A program made the translations under genes and the position numbers. DNA of 28,819 bases from contig CAAFFR010000114.1 of assembly GCA_900762245.1 (NCBI GenBank), positions 1 to 28,819 on the forward strand, given 5' to 3'. This stretch comes from an uncultured Oscillospiraceae bacterium (lineage in GTDB: Bacteria; Bacillota_A; Clostridia; Oscillospirales; Oscillospiraceae). Shown here one piece after another: positions 21,929 to 28,819 of the stretch; the first letter of the stretch is position 1, and each line of letters starts with the position of its first letter. The notes under the pieces were generated by a model. That model did no database searches. It saw only the letters and a list, made by a program, of their open reading frames with translations, and had not been told where the DNA came from.

Positions 21929-21953
21929 GCTTCTGTTAACATAACGCAAATAC

Positions 21954-22059
21954 TGTAGGGTGCAGATACATCTGCACCGGGCAGTTGCGGCTATTGAGCG
22001 GCAGATTAGAAACGCTCAGGCATCGTTGGTGCCCGGTGCGGATATATCCGCACCCTACA
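21954..22059. repeat. Palindromic repeat, family B (106 bp), copy 6
   Basis: TGTAGGGTGCAGATACATCT to GTGCGGATATATCCGCAC then CCTACA. It abuts the thioesterase stop codon. Confidence 0.9.
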
Positions 22060-22064
22060 TTTGA

Positions 22065-22799
22065 TTATTCGAACAAAATCCGTGCGGCGAACACCCGCTC
22101 GTCCTTGTCTTCTCCCCGGCGGTAGGCATCCACCTGCAGGCAGCCTTCCTCGGGGAAATCCCAGTGGAGGGTCAGCTTCTGGCCTTCCCGGGCCTCGCTG
22201 AGGTAGCAGACGGTAAATTCCTTGATGGTCTTCTGTCCGTGGAAGGGGCTGGGCAGCAGGTCATAGATCCAATCCAGATACTTGGTGTTGTTCATATGGC
22301 CGTTGCGGTCCAGGTCGGTGAAGGACACGGTCCGCTCCCGCTGGGAGGAAAGGAGCTTGCTGGGCAGTCCCAGAGGGGAAGCCAGCTCCAAGCCCCGCAG
22401 GGTTCCGGCCACGCAGATGCCGCTCTTGCCCGGCAGAATCATGCTGCGGCTGTTCAGGTCCATCAGCACCCACAACGAGATGGAGCGGAAAACCTCGTTG
22501 CCCTGGGCATCGTAAGCCACCATGCTTCTGGGATAGGCCACCCGGGTGGTGGGCATGGGCCAGGTCTCCACATGGATGGTCTCCCCCCGCATAGGCAGGC
22601 GGCTGACCTGGACCTTATGCCGGGTCACAGCCCAGATCATTCCCTTTTCTGCCAGAGAATCATAGTCCATGGACAGCCGGGAAAAATGCTGCCCTGCTAC
22701 TTCCTGCATGATGTACAGCAGCTTCGACGGCAAAAGCCGCCCGAAACAGTCCACATACAGGTCCGTGATTTCAAAATCCTGCTGATAAATGGGTTCCAT
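22065..22799 (-). CDS. Acyl-ACP thioesterase (FatA/FatB-like, double hot-dog)
   Basis: This enzyme hydrolyses acyl-ACP to free fatty acid in the cytoplasm. It has 244 aa, as in bacterial members. The first hot-dog domain starts YQQDFEITDLYVDCFG. The second carries DLDRNGHMNNTKYLDW (162-177), the region with the aspartate, asparagine and histidine expected at the active site. The open frame runs upstream into a family C repeat, but the ATG at 22799 is chosen because GAGGT lies 7 nt before it and the family N-terminus begins there. The physiological role in Clostridia is probably membrane lipid or free fatty acid homeostasis. Confidence 0.88.
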   Translation of the reverse strand: MEPIYQQDFEITDLYVDCFGRLLPSKLLYIMQEVAGQHFSRLSMDYDSLAEKGMIWAVTRHKVQVSRLPMRGETIHVETWPMPTTRVAYPRSMVAYDAQGNEVFRSISLWVLMDLNSRSMILPGKSGICVAGTLRGLELASPLGLPSKLLSSQRERTVSFTDLDRNGHMNNTKYLDWIYDLLPSPFHGQKTIKEFTVCYLSEAREGQKLTLHWDFPEEGCLQVDAYRRGEDKDERVFAARILFE

Positions 22800-22822
22800 A
22801 TTTGATACCTCACAATCATAAT

Positions 22823-22935
22823 TGTAGGGGGCGGCGTCCCGACGCCCCGTGCGGTACAGGGGCACGTTTTTACATTGGCCGATGCAAATCCGTAACTGCC
22901 TGCTGTGCGGGATGTCGGGGACGCCGTCCCCTACA
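22823..22935. repeat. Palindromic repeat, family C, copy 2 (113 bp)
   Basis: TGTAGGGGGCGGCGTCCCGA to GTCGGGGACGCCGTCCCCTA-CA. It lies between the thioesterase gene and the htrA-like gene. Confidence 0.88.
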
Positions 22936-22947
22936 TTTCGTTTTTTC

Positions 22948-24213
22948 TTATCCTTTATCCTCCGTCAAAGTCAGCTCCACCTGGTACTGCTGACCGGAGC
23001 GGTAGATGATGGTGGTTACGGTATCGCCCACGGCATACTGCATCACCGCGGCATTCATTTCCTCGGGAGAGGTGATGCGGTCCTGACCGATATACAACAG
23101 GATATCGCCGGTCTCCACACCCTTATGGTAAGAATCGCTGTTGCGGTCCACCTCGGTGATATACAATCCCGCAGGCATCCGGTAGTAATGCTGATAGAAG
23201 GAAGACAGGCTCTCACCCTCCAAACCCAGGGTGGGACGGCCGGAAACATAGCCCTGGAGGATCAGCTGATCCACGATTTCCTTGACGGTGGCGCTGGGAA
23301 TGGCGAAGCCAAGGCCTTCCACGCCGGCATTGTCGGTAAAGGTGCCGATTTTCATGGTGTTGATGCCAATGACCTGACCGTAGCAGTTGATCAGAGGACC
23401 GCCGGAATTGCCGGAGTTCAGAGCGGCGTTGGTCTGGATCAGGGTCATGACCCGTCCATCCATTTCCACATCCCGGTTGATGGCGGAAACAATGCCGTCG
23501 GTGTAGGTGCCCCGGAATTTCACGCCCAGAGGATCGCCGATGGCTACCACCGTATCGCCTACCCGCAGCTGGGAGGAGTCACCAAACTGGGCGGGGATCA
23601 GTTCTTCCGCCTGGACCTGCAGCACCGCCAGATCGGAGATCTCGTCGCTGCCGATGACGGCGGCGGACAGCACCCGGTCGTCGGAAAGCTGGACGCTGAT
23701 GGCATAGCCGTCCTCCGCCACATGGGCGTTGGTGACGATGTAGCCGTCGGCGGACAAAATCACACCGGTGCCGGTGGATTTGCCGCCGTGGTAGCCGGTG
23801 GAGGTGATGCTGACCACAGAGGCGATGTTGCGGCTGTAAATTTCCTGCAGGGGCAAACCACCCTCTGTGGGCAGATTGTCGATGCTCTGGGGGGAGCTTT
23901 GCAGCTGCATGGAGGAGAAAACCTCCCCTTCGCTGACCATGGCAGGCTCGTTGGCAGCCGCCGTGGGAGCCGTATGGTCAGGGACAGTGGGCTCTGTGGT
24001 AAAGGAGATGGACAGCTCCTGTTTCTTTTCCTGGAGCTTCATCTGCCGGAACATCCGCACATTCAGAATGCCCAGCACCGTGATGATGCCGCACAGGAAG
24101 ATGATCAGAATCAGCATCAGCGCCACCAGACCGCCCCGGCTGGGAGGCGGCTGTGTAGGCCCCGTGCCATAATACTGGTCATCCCAGTCGTATTGTTCGT
24201 TTTGTTTATCCAT
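22948..24213 (-). CDS. HtrA/DegP-like membrane-anchored serine protease with PDZ domain
   Basis: An S1C protease for protein quality control at the outer face of the membrane. It has 421 aa: a cytoplasmic N-terminus rich in polar residues (1-28), a membrane helix (29-50), a linker, a trypsin-like domain with H164 (TNAHVAEDG), D194 (DLAVLQV) and S270 (NSGNSGGP), and a C-terminal PDZ domain (about 320-421). All three catalytic residues are present. GAGGT lies upstream of the ATG. It is followed after the RAYT element by a two-component system. In Bacillus, HtrA proteases are controlled by CssRS, so functional linkage is plausible but not shown. Confidence 0.94.
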   Translation of the reverse strand: MDKQNEQYDWDDQYYGTGPTQPPPSRGGLVALMLILIIFLCGIITVLGILNVRMFRQMKLQEKKQELSISFTTEPTVPDHTAPTAAANEPAMVSEGEVFSSMQLQSSPQSIDNLPTEGGLPLQEIYSRNIASVVSITSTGYHGGKSTGTGVILSADGYIVTNAHVAEDGYAISVQLSDDRVLSAAVIGSDEISDLAVLQVQAEELIPAQFGDSSQLRVGDTVVAIGDPLGVKFRGTYTDGIVSAINRDVEMDGRVMTLIQTNAALNSGNSGGPLINCYGQVIGINTMKIGTFTDNAGVEGLGFAIPSATVKEIVDQLILQGYVSGRPTLGLEGESLSSFYQHYYRMPAGLYITEVDRNSDSYHKGVETGDILLYIGQDRITSPEEMNAAVMQYAVGDTVTTIIYRSGQQYQVELTLTEDKG

Positions 24214-24234
24214 AGGATAGACCTCGTCGAAAAA

Positions 24235-24871
24235 TGTAGGGGACGGCGTCCTCGACGTCCCGGCAGAAAAAAGGATGTTTTTTACCGGTTGTTCGGCGAA
24301 TTCGGATTATATTCGGGAATATAAAACCGATCTTCCGTCCATTTATAAGGGTTTTCATCAATATATTTCCAAATGGCATCATAATCCGTTTGGTTTCGGA
24401 TCACATGGTCATAATAGGACCGCTGCCAAAGATCGGTGCCTGATTCCTTGTTGGTAAACCGCTTGAAAGAGGAAATCAGGGCGGGGATTTTGCTGTTAGC
24501 GGGTGTTTGAGATCGTGCTTCATCTGAAAAAATGGAAAGGATGATATGGATATGATTGGGCATTACCACATACTTATCCACTTCCATATCGGGATAGAAT
24601 TTGGAGATGCTGAGGATTTTTTGCTGAACGATTTCTCCATACTGGGAAAGGAGGACAGCAGGTGGTTCAAAAATTGTACCTTTTTGGATTTTGCAAAGCA
24701 AGGGAAGTTTATTCTTTGTGCAAAGGGTAAGGAAATAAGAGCCATACTGACTGTAGTTGAAATCCGGGAGACGGTTGGCTTTTCGTTTTGGAAGGTCCAT
24801 AGGAGATATCTCCTTTTCCGGCGAATCCGTGATCGCTGCAAAGCGGGGCGTCCGGGAGGCCGCCCCCTACA
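24235..24871. mobile_element. RAYT-bearing family C element (637 bp)
   Basis: The left end TGTAGGGGACGGCGTCCTCG and right end GTCCGGGAGGCCGCCCCCTA-CA are nearly identical to the ends of the small repeat at 15847. The RAYT gene lies inside with only about 50 and 70 bp of margin. This has the form of an autonomous element with short non-autonomous relatives. Confidence 0.75.
24282..24800 (-). CDS. REP-associated tyrosine transposase (RAYT, IS200-like Y1/HUH)
   Basis: 172 aa. RLPDFNYSQYGSYFLTLCTK at the N-terminus is typical of RAYTs, the HUH motif is VMPNHIHIIL (HIH at 83-85), and the candidate nucleophilic tyrosine is Y129 or Y130 in WQRSYYDHVIRNQTDY. RAYTs cut single-stranded DNA at REP hairpins and are credited with spreading and maintaining REP repeats. 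The gene is flanked by inverted repeat ends that match a dispersed family in the same window. A perfect 14-bp palindrome AGGAGATATCTCCT (24801-24814) directly precedes the ATG and includes the ribosome site. It is more AT-rich than its neighbours, suggesting separate ancestry. All motifs are intact. Confidence 0.88.
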   Translation of the reverse strand: MDLPKRKANRLPDFNYSQYGSYFLTLCTKNKLPLLCKIQKGTIFEPPAVLLSQYGEIVQQKILSISKFYPDMEVDKYVVMPNHIHIILSIFSDEARSQTPANSKIPALISSFKRFTNKESGTDLWQRSYYDHVIRNQTDYDAIWKYIDENPYKWTEDRFYIPEYNPNSPNNR

Positions 24872-24881
24872 TATAGAAATG

Positions 24882-26306
24882 TTAATTCACCAGCGGCATG
24901 GTAAAGGTAAACTCCGTCTTGCCATCCTTAGAGCTGACGGAGATATTTTCTCCGTGGGAGCATACGATGGTTTTGACGATATACAGTCCCAGACCCCAGC
25001 CGTCCCGGTTCTGGGAGCGGGACTTGTCCAGCTTATGGAACCGGTCGAAGACCAGGGGCAGCTCCTCCGCGGGGATGGTATCGCCCTCGTTGGAGACGGA
25101 AATGTAGGCCTTGCTGCCGCCCTCCCGGATCTTTAAGCCCAGGGTGCGGCCTTCGGGACAGAATTTTACGGCGTTGTCCAGCAGGTTGTAAATGACCTGG
25201 GTAACATAATCCCGGTTGGCGAAGGTATATACAGGATGCTCCGGGAAATCCACGTCCACATCCAGTTTCTTGTCGTTGATCTTCTTTTCAAAGGTAATGA
25301 GGACCTGTCCCGCGCATTCCTCCAGATCGAAGTGCATCTTCTTATCCTCGGGGATGCCCTCCTCCTTCTGCAGCTGGGAAATATCCAGCATGCTGCGGAC
25401 CAGCCGGCTCAGGCGTTTCGTCTCGTCGGAAACGATGCGCAGGTAATACTCCCGGCGGTTTTCCGGGATGGTGCCGTCCAGGATGCCGTCGATGTAGCCG
25501 GAGATGGTGGTCATGGGGGTCTTCAGCTCGTGGGACACATTTGCCACAAATTCCTGACGCTGGTATTCACTCTTTTGCAGTGACAGGGCCATATTGTTGA
25601 AGGCCAGTGCCAGCTCCTCCATTTCCTCGCTGTAATCCTCCTCCAGACGGACCCGGGCTTTCAGATTGCCGTGGGCGAAGGCATTGGCGGCCTTTGCCAT
25701 GTCCCGCAGGGGGCGGCTTTCCCGCCGGGCAAAGGCGGTAACAGCCAGAACTGCCAGCAGCACCACGAAGGCGGCGGCGGTGAGGAAGATATTGGAGATC
25801 CGGTTCAGAATCTGGTTGGTGGCGGCGGTGGGGGTGGAGACGATGACGATGCCCTTGGGCTGATTGCCGTTGAGGATGGGAGAGGACACCACATACCGCT
25901 CGTCAGGGTACAGGTTTTGGATAACACCGGTGGCGGTGTAGCTGCCGTTTTCAATGACGGTGGTGAGGTACTCCCGGTTCAGCTGCCAGCCCTCGTGGTC
26001 GCAGCCCGTCAGGGCATCGGAGCAGAGGATGATGTAGCCGTTGTGATCGCAGATCACCACGTCCGCGTCGGTGACCTGGGAAATGATGTCCAGGTTCAGC
26101 AGCAGATCCCGGCTGTTGAGACTGCCGTCGACGCTGTAGGCTGCCGCCAGATTGGCGATGATGGCCGCGTCCTGCTGCAGTCCCGTCACCGTGGAGTCCT
26201 CCATATAATGGTTGACCTGCAGCTGGAAGGAGGTGCCCAGCACCACCAGCGCCAGCAGCAGTATGGTGGCCGCAGTAAAGAAGCTGCGGCTGAAGGATGA
26301 TTTCAT
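24882..26306 (-). CDS. Membrane sensor histidine kinase with HAMP domain
   Basis: 474 aa. Membrane helices lie at about 10-28 and 172-192 with an extracellular sensor region of about 140 residues between. A HAMP linker (about 193-245), a HisKA domain with phospho-acceptor H259 (ANVSHELKTP) and a HATPase domain with N box (NLLDNAVKFC, N378) and G box (GWGLGLYIV) follow. It begins 3 bp after the response regulator stop, so the pair is translationally coupled. The ligand is unknown. The nearby HtrA protease suggests an envelope-stress role (CssS-like) and the direct repeats at the promoter resemble Pho/Wal-type boxes; neither identifies it. Confidence 0.93.
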   Translation of the reverse strand: MKSSFSRSFFTAATILLLALVVLGTSFQLQVNHYMEDSTVTGLQQDAAIIANLAAAYSVDGSLNSRDLLLNLDIISQVTDADVVICDHNGYIILCSDALTGCDHEGWQLNREYLTTVIENGSYTATGVIQNLYPDERYVVSSPILNGNQPKGIVIVSTPTAATNQILNRISNIFLTAAAFVVLLAVLAVTAFARRESRPLRDMAKAANAFAHGNLKARVRLEEDYSEEMEELALAFNNMALSLQKSEYQRQEFVANVSHELKTPMTTISGYIDGILDGTIPENRREYYLRIVSDETKRLSRLVRSMLDISQLQKEEGIPEDKKMHFDLEECAGQVLITFEKKINDKKLDVDVDFPEHPVYTFANRDYVTQVIYNLLDNAVKFCPEGRTLGLKIREGGSKAYISVSNEGDTIPAEELPLVFDRFHKLDKSRSQNRDGWGLGLYIVKTIVCSHGENISVSSKDGKTEFTFTMPLVN

Positions 26307-26309
26307 CGG

Positions 26310-26996
26310 TTACAGCACCTCAAACTTATAACCCACGCCCCAGACGGTTTTCAGGCTCCAGGCCACATTGGGGATCTCCAGCTTTTCTCTCAGACGCTTG
26401 ACGTGGACATCCACGGTGCGGGAGTCTCCAAAGTAATCAAAGCCCCAGACCTCGTCCAGCAGCTGGTTGCGGGTGTAGACCCGGTTGGGAGAGGAAGCCA
26501 GATAATACAGCAGCTCCATCTCCTTGGGAGGGGTGTCGATCTTCTTACCGTCCACCACTAACTCAAAAGAGTCCATATCAATGATGAGCTTATCAAATTC
26601 CAGACGGCGGGCCTTCTTCTCGGCGGTGACGCCGGAGGTCCGGCGCAGGACGGCCTCGATTCTTGCCAGCACTTCCTTCATCTCGAAGGGCTTGGTGACA
26701 TAGTCATCGGCACCGGCCTTCAGACCGGAGACTTTGTCATCGGTCTCGCCCTTGGCGGTGAGCATGATGATGGGGGTCTGGGCCTCGGCGCGGATGGCGC
26801 GGCAGACGCTCCAGCCGTCCATCACGGGCATCATCACATCCAGCAGCACCAGGTCGGGCTTAATGGAGCGGAACTTCTGCAGTCCCTGTCCGCCGTCGGC
26901 GGCCACGGTAACGGCATAGCCCTCCTTCTCCAGATACATTTGCAGCAGCTCCGCAATGTTGCGGTCATCTTCTACGATCAAAACAGATACAGCCAT
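26310..26996 (-). CDS. OmpR/PhoB-family response regulator
   Basis: 228 aa. The receiver domain (1-115) has acidic residues D10 and D11, phospho-acceptor D53 (LVLLDVMMP), T80 and K102 (TKPF). The C-terminal winged helix (about 130-228) ends with DVHVKRLREKLE and KTVWGVGYKFE, typical of the OmpR/PhoB family. AGGAGG precedes the ATG. It is the first gene of the pair with the downstream kinase. The direct repeats in its promoter suggest that it regulates itself. Confidence 0.94.
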   Translation of the reverse strand: MAVSVLIVEDDRNIAELLQMYLEKEGYAVTVAADGGQGLQKFRSIKPDLVLLDVMMPVMDGWSVCRAIRAEAQTPIIMLTAKGETDDKVSGLKAGADDYVTKPFEMKEVLARIEAVLRRTSGVTAEKKARRLEFDKLIIDMDSFELVVDGKKIDTPPKEMELLYYLASSPNRVYTRNQLLDEVWGFDYFGDSRTVDVHVKRLREKLEIPNVAWSLKTVWGVGYKFEVL

Positions 26997-27040
26997 GTTG
27001 TCATTCCTCCTGTAATTAGCGAATAGTTTCCTTTTTCCCT

Positions 27041-27082
27041 ATTATACCGCAAATAGTTATTTCCGGGTGAACAAATTGTAAA
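27041..27082 (-). promoter_or_regulatory. Promoter with direct-repeat operator of the two-component system
   Basis: Minus strand: TTTACA (27077-27082) and TTCACC (27066-27071) are repeated with an 11-bp period upstream of TATAAT (27041-27046). There is no good -35 box at normal spacing. The 11-bp period is the classic arrangement for OmpR/PhoB-family binding, so activation by the response regulator itself is plausible. Confidence 0.55.
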
Positions 27083-27118
27083 GACTACAAAGGTAATATG
27101 TGAACAAGGAAAATGGGG

Positions 27119-27147
27119 TTGCAAATGGTAGGGAGAAAAGGTATGAT
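27119..27147 (+). promoter_or_regulatory. Promoter of uppP, upstream of a family D repeat
   Basis: TTGCAA (27119-27124), 17-bp spacer, TATGAT (27142-27147). The transcript would carry the whole family D repeat in its leader before reaching uppP. Confidence 0.55.
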
Positions 27148-27176
27148 AGGAACGGAAAATAAACAAGTATGTACCG

Positions 27177-27374
27177 AAAGCCTTCCCCCGGGGGGAAGGT
27201 GGCACGGCGAAGCCGTGACGGATGAGGGGTGGCGTGCAGTCCTGACATGGAGCAGGCCTGAAACCTTGTACAAATCGCCACGTTACTGCCCGCATTCCTC
27301 ATCAGTCTTTCCAATTGCGTTGCAATTGGAAATCCAGCTTCCCCCCGGGGGAAGCCAAGGGCGCTGCCGCGCCA
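27177..27374. repeat. Long palindromic repeat, family D, copy 3 (reverse orientation)
   Basis: AAAGCCTTCCCCCGGGGGGA to CCCCGGGGGAAGCC, then GGGCGCTGCCGCGCC. It is the reverse of copies 1 and 2. It contains a hairpin TTCCAATTGCGTTGCAATTG that replaces the variable hairpins of the other copies. Confidence 0.88.
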
Positions 27375-27395
27375 GTACAAGTAAGGAGTAAAACT

Positions 27396-28223
27396 ATGAT
27401 CGAATTATTAAAAGCCGTCCTCTTCGGCATTGTGGAGGGCATTACGGAATGGCTGCCTGTTTCCTCCACGGGCCATCTGATTCTGCTGAACGAATTTATT
27501 ACCTTGAATATGTCTGAGGAATTTCAGAGCATGTTCGATGTGGTGATCCAGCTGGGTGCCATCCTGGCGGTCATCGTCCTGTTTTTCCATAAGCTGAACC
27601 CCTTTGCTCCCAGCAAAACCGCCGGGGAAAAGAAGGATACCTGGTCCCTCTGGTTCAAGGTCTGCGTGGCTATCCTTCCCTCCGGCATCGTGGGCGTGCT
27701 CTTTGACGACTGGATGGATGCCCACCTCCATAACGGCATCGTGGTGTCCCTGGCCCTGATCCTCTACGGCATCGCCTTTATTCTGGTGGAGCGCCGCAAT
27801 CAGGGTAAGCACCTGAAGCAGATCAGCGATGTCCATGACATTACTTACAAGACTGCCATCCTCATCGGCCTGTTCCAGTGCCTGAGCCTGGTCCCCGGCA
27901 CCTCCCGCAGCGGTTCCACCATCTTAGGTGCCATCCTCATCGGCGTAGGCCGGTCTGCCGGCGCGGAATTTTCCTTCTTCATGGCCATCCCCACCATGCT
28001 GGGCGCTTCTGCCATCAAGGGCCTGAAATTTATCCTCTCCGGCGTCAGCGCCACCGGCACCGAAATCGGCGTGCTGATCGTTGGCTGCATCGTCTCCTTC
28101 CTGGTGAGCCTCCTGGTGATCCGGGGCCTCATGGAATACGTGAGAAAACACTCCTTCTCCGCCTTCGGCGTCTATAGAATCCTCCTCGGCATCGTAGTGC
28201 TGGCTTATTTTGCATTGAAATAA
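27396..28223 (+). CDS. uppP: Undecaprenyl-diphosphate phosphatase UppP (BacA)
   Basis: This integral membrane enzyme converts undecaprenyl diphosphate to the monophosphate, recycling the lipid carrier for peptidoglycan and other wall polymers; overproduction gives bacitracin resistance. It has 275 aa. The first signature is GIVEGITEWLPVSSTGHLIL (11-30) and the second is PGTSRSGSTI in the middle. Several membrane helices span the rest. The open frame runs upstream through the repeat, but the ATG at 27396 has AAGGAG before it and gives the family N-terminus. It is the only gene on the plus strand in the right third of the window. Confidence 0.97.
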   Translation: MIELLKAVLFGIVEGITEWLPVSSTGHLILLNEFITLNMSEEFQSMFDVVIQLGAILAVIVLFFHKLNPFAPSKTAGEKKDTWSLWFKVCVAILPSGIVGVLFDDWMDAHLHNGIVVSLALILYGIAFILVERRNQGKHLKQISDVHDITYKTAILIGLFQCLSLVPGTSRSGSTILGAILIGVGRSAGAEFSFFMAIPTMLGASAIKGLKFILSGVSATGTEIGVLIVGCIVSFLVSLLVIRGLMEYVRKHSFSAFGVYRILLGIVVLAYFALK

Positions 28224-28224
28224 T

Positions 28225-28368
28225 TGTAGGGAGCGAATACATTCGCCCCGGGCACCATCGATATCTGAACTTGTGGCTAAATGGTATATTTTATCAATCT
28301 CAGATATCCGATTTGGGAAAATGCTCAATATACGTAACTGCCCGGGGCAGATATATCTGCCCCCTACA
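28225..28368. repeat. Palindromic repeat, family B long form (144 bp), copy 7
   Basis: TGTAGGGAGCGAATACATTC to GGGGCAGATATATCTGCCCC then CTACA. It begins 2 bp past the uppP stop codon. Confidence 0.9.
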
Positions 28369-28382
28369 GTAAAGACGGTAAT

Positions 28383-28526
28383 TGTAGGGGGCGAATACAT
28401 TCGCCCCGGGTACTATCATCCATTGTGTGTTTGGTTGAATGGTATAATCTGTCAATGCTAGCTGGTCGATCTGGTTAAATGCTCAATCAATATGACATTC
28501 CGGGGCGGATATATCCGCCCCCTACA
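28383..28526. repeat. Palindromic repeat, family B long form (144 bp), copy 8
   Basis: TGTAGGGGGCGAATACATTC to GGGGCGGATATATCCGCCCC then CTACA. In tandem with copy 7, with 14 bp between. Confidence 0.9.
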
Positions 28527-28530
28527 GGGA

Positions 28531-28563
28531 AAAAAATCCCGCTCCGTATGGAGCGGGATTTTT
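28531..28563. terminator. Bidirectional intrinsic terminator
   Basis: 14-bp stem AAAAATCCCGCTCC (28532-28545), loop GTAT, GGAGCGGGATTTTT (28550-28563). It serves either the uppP transcript or the decarboxylase transcript. Confidence 0.88.
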
Positions 28564-28570
28564 CGTTTCA

Positions 28571-28601
28571 ATTAACCAAAGACGCTCAGCAGGAAGCCTG
28601 C
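28571..28601 (-). repeat. Duplicated 3' end of the decarboxylase gene
   Basis: A 31-bp exact copy of 28675-28705, which is the end of the decarboxylase beta-subunit gene including its stop codon. It lies 104 bp downstream of that gene end on the other side of a terminator. Confidence 0.85.
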
Positions 28602-28643
28602 TTGCGCAGTCTTTCCTGCCGCGTTATGGCTTGAAAGGTGCAT

Positions 28644-28669
28644 AAAACCCCACCTTGCGGTGGGGTTTT
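28644..28669. terminator. Intrinsic terminator after the decarboxylase gene
   Basis: 11-bp stem AAAACCCCACC (28644-28654), loop TTGC, GGTGGGGTTTT (28659-28669), with T-tracts on both sides. Confidence 0.85.
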
Positions 28670-28675
28670 GTGCTA

Positions 28676-28819
28676 TTAACCAAAGACGCTCAGCAGGAAG
28701 CCTGCGGCGATGGCAGAGCCGATGACGCCGGCAACATTGGGGCCCATAGCGTGCATCAGCAGGAAGTTAGAGGGGTTGTTCTTCTGGCCAACGGTGTTGG
28801 AAACACGGGCAGCCATGGG
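28676..28819 (-). CDS. Na+-translocating decarboxylase beta subunit, C-terminal part (truncated by window edge)
   Basis: The last 47 codons and stop of a minus-strand gene entering from the right edge. The residues [20 protein letters not shown] and the following [14 protein letters not shown] match the conserved C-terminus of the beta subunit of oxaloacetate, glutaconyl-CoA or methylmalonyl-CoA decarboxylases, the membrane subunit that pumps Na+. The substrate type depends on the alpha subunit, which is outside the window. Confidence 0.85.
   Translation of the reverse strand, partial: PMAARVSNTVGQKNNPSNFLLMHAMGPNVAGVIGSAIAAGFLLSVFG

Overview
The window looks like chromosomal DNA of a Gram-positive gut anaerobe of the class Clostridia, probably Oscillospirales/Oscillospiraceae. 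This is inferred from gene content (NfnAB, RNase Y, DUF1836, a Na+-translocating decarboxylase beta subunit), strong Shine-Dalgarno sites, moderately GC-rich coding DNA and several families of short palindromic intergenic repeats. rsmG, serS, parA-parB and perfect parS sites suggest the origin-proximal part of the chromosome. No tRNA, rRNA, CRISPR or prophage was seen.

Layout. 1-500: a relic type I toxin-antitoxin locus whose antisense RNA gene carries an array of perfect hairpins. 515-2507 (-): rsmG and a DUF3810 zinc-peptidase-like membrane protein. 2933-5190 (-): nfnA-nfnB, an electron-bifurcating transhydrogenase. 5481-7363 (-): a Gfo/Idh/MocA oxidoreductase and mscL. 7511-11149 (-): zinc-ribbon membrane protein, parA, parB and serS, with two perfect parS sites. 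11587-14300 (+): a DUF1836 regulator, then hflK and hflC. 14371-14701: a second toxin relic with an intact antisense RNA gene. 14799-18942 (-): a nucleotidyltransferase, a small membrane protein with GluQRS, and RNase Y with a long structured leader. 19423-19618: an intact type I toxin-antitoxin module. 19868-22799 (-): a DUF2207-like membrane protein and an acyl-ACP thioesterase, separated by DnaA-box-like 9-mers and a large palindrome. 22948-26996 (-): an HtrA-type protease, a REP-associated tyrosine transposase (RAYT), a sensor kinase and a response regulator. 27396-28223 (+): uppP. The right edge holds the 3' end of a decarboxylase beta-subunit gene (-).

Two themes stand out. First, there are three related type I toxin-antitoxin loci, each with an antisense RNA promoter of TTGACA-N17-TATNNT type. 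One is intact. In the other two a genomic repeat abuts the toxin reading frame while the antisense gene persists, and one of these antisense genes appears to have gained a contiguous hairpin array of about 150 bp just downstream of its promoter. Second, almost every intergenic gap holds a member of one of five short palindromic repeat families. One family has the same ends as the element that encloses the RAYT gene, which makes RAYT a candidate mobiliser of those repeats. The repeats separate parS from parS, hflK from hflC, and promoters from genes.
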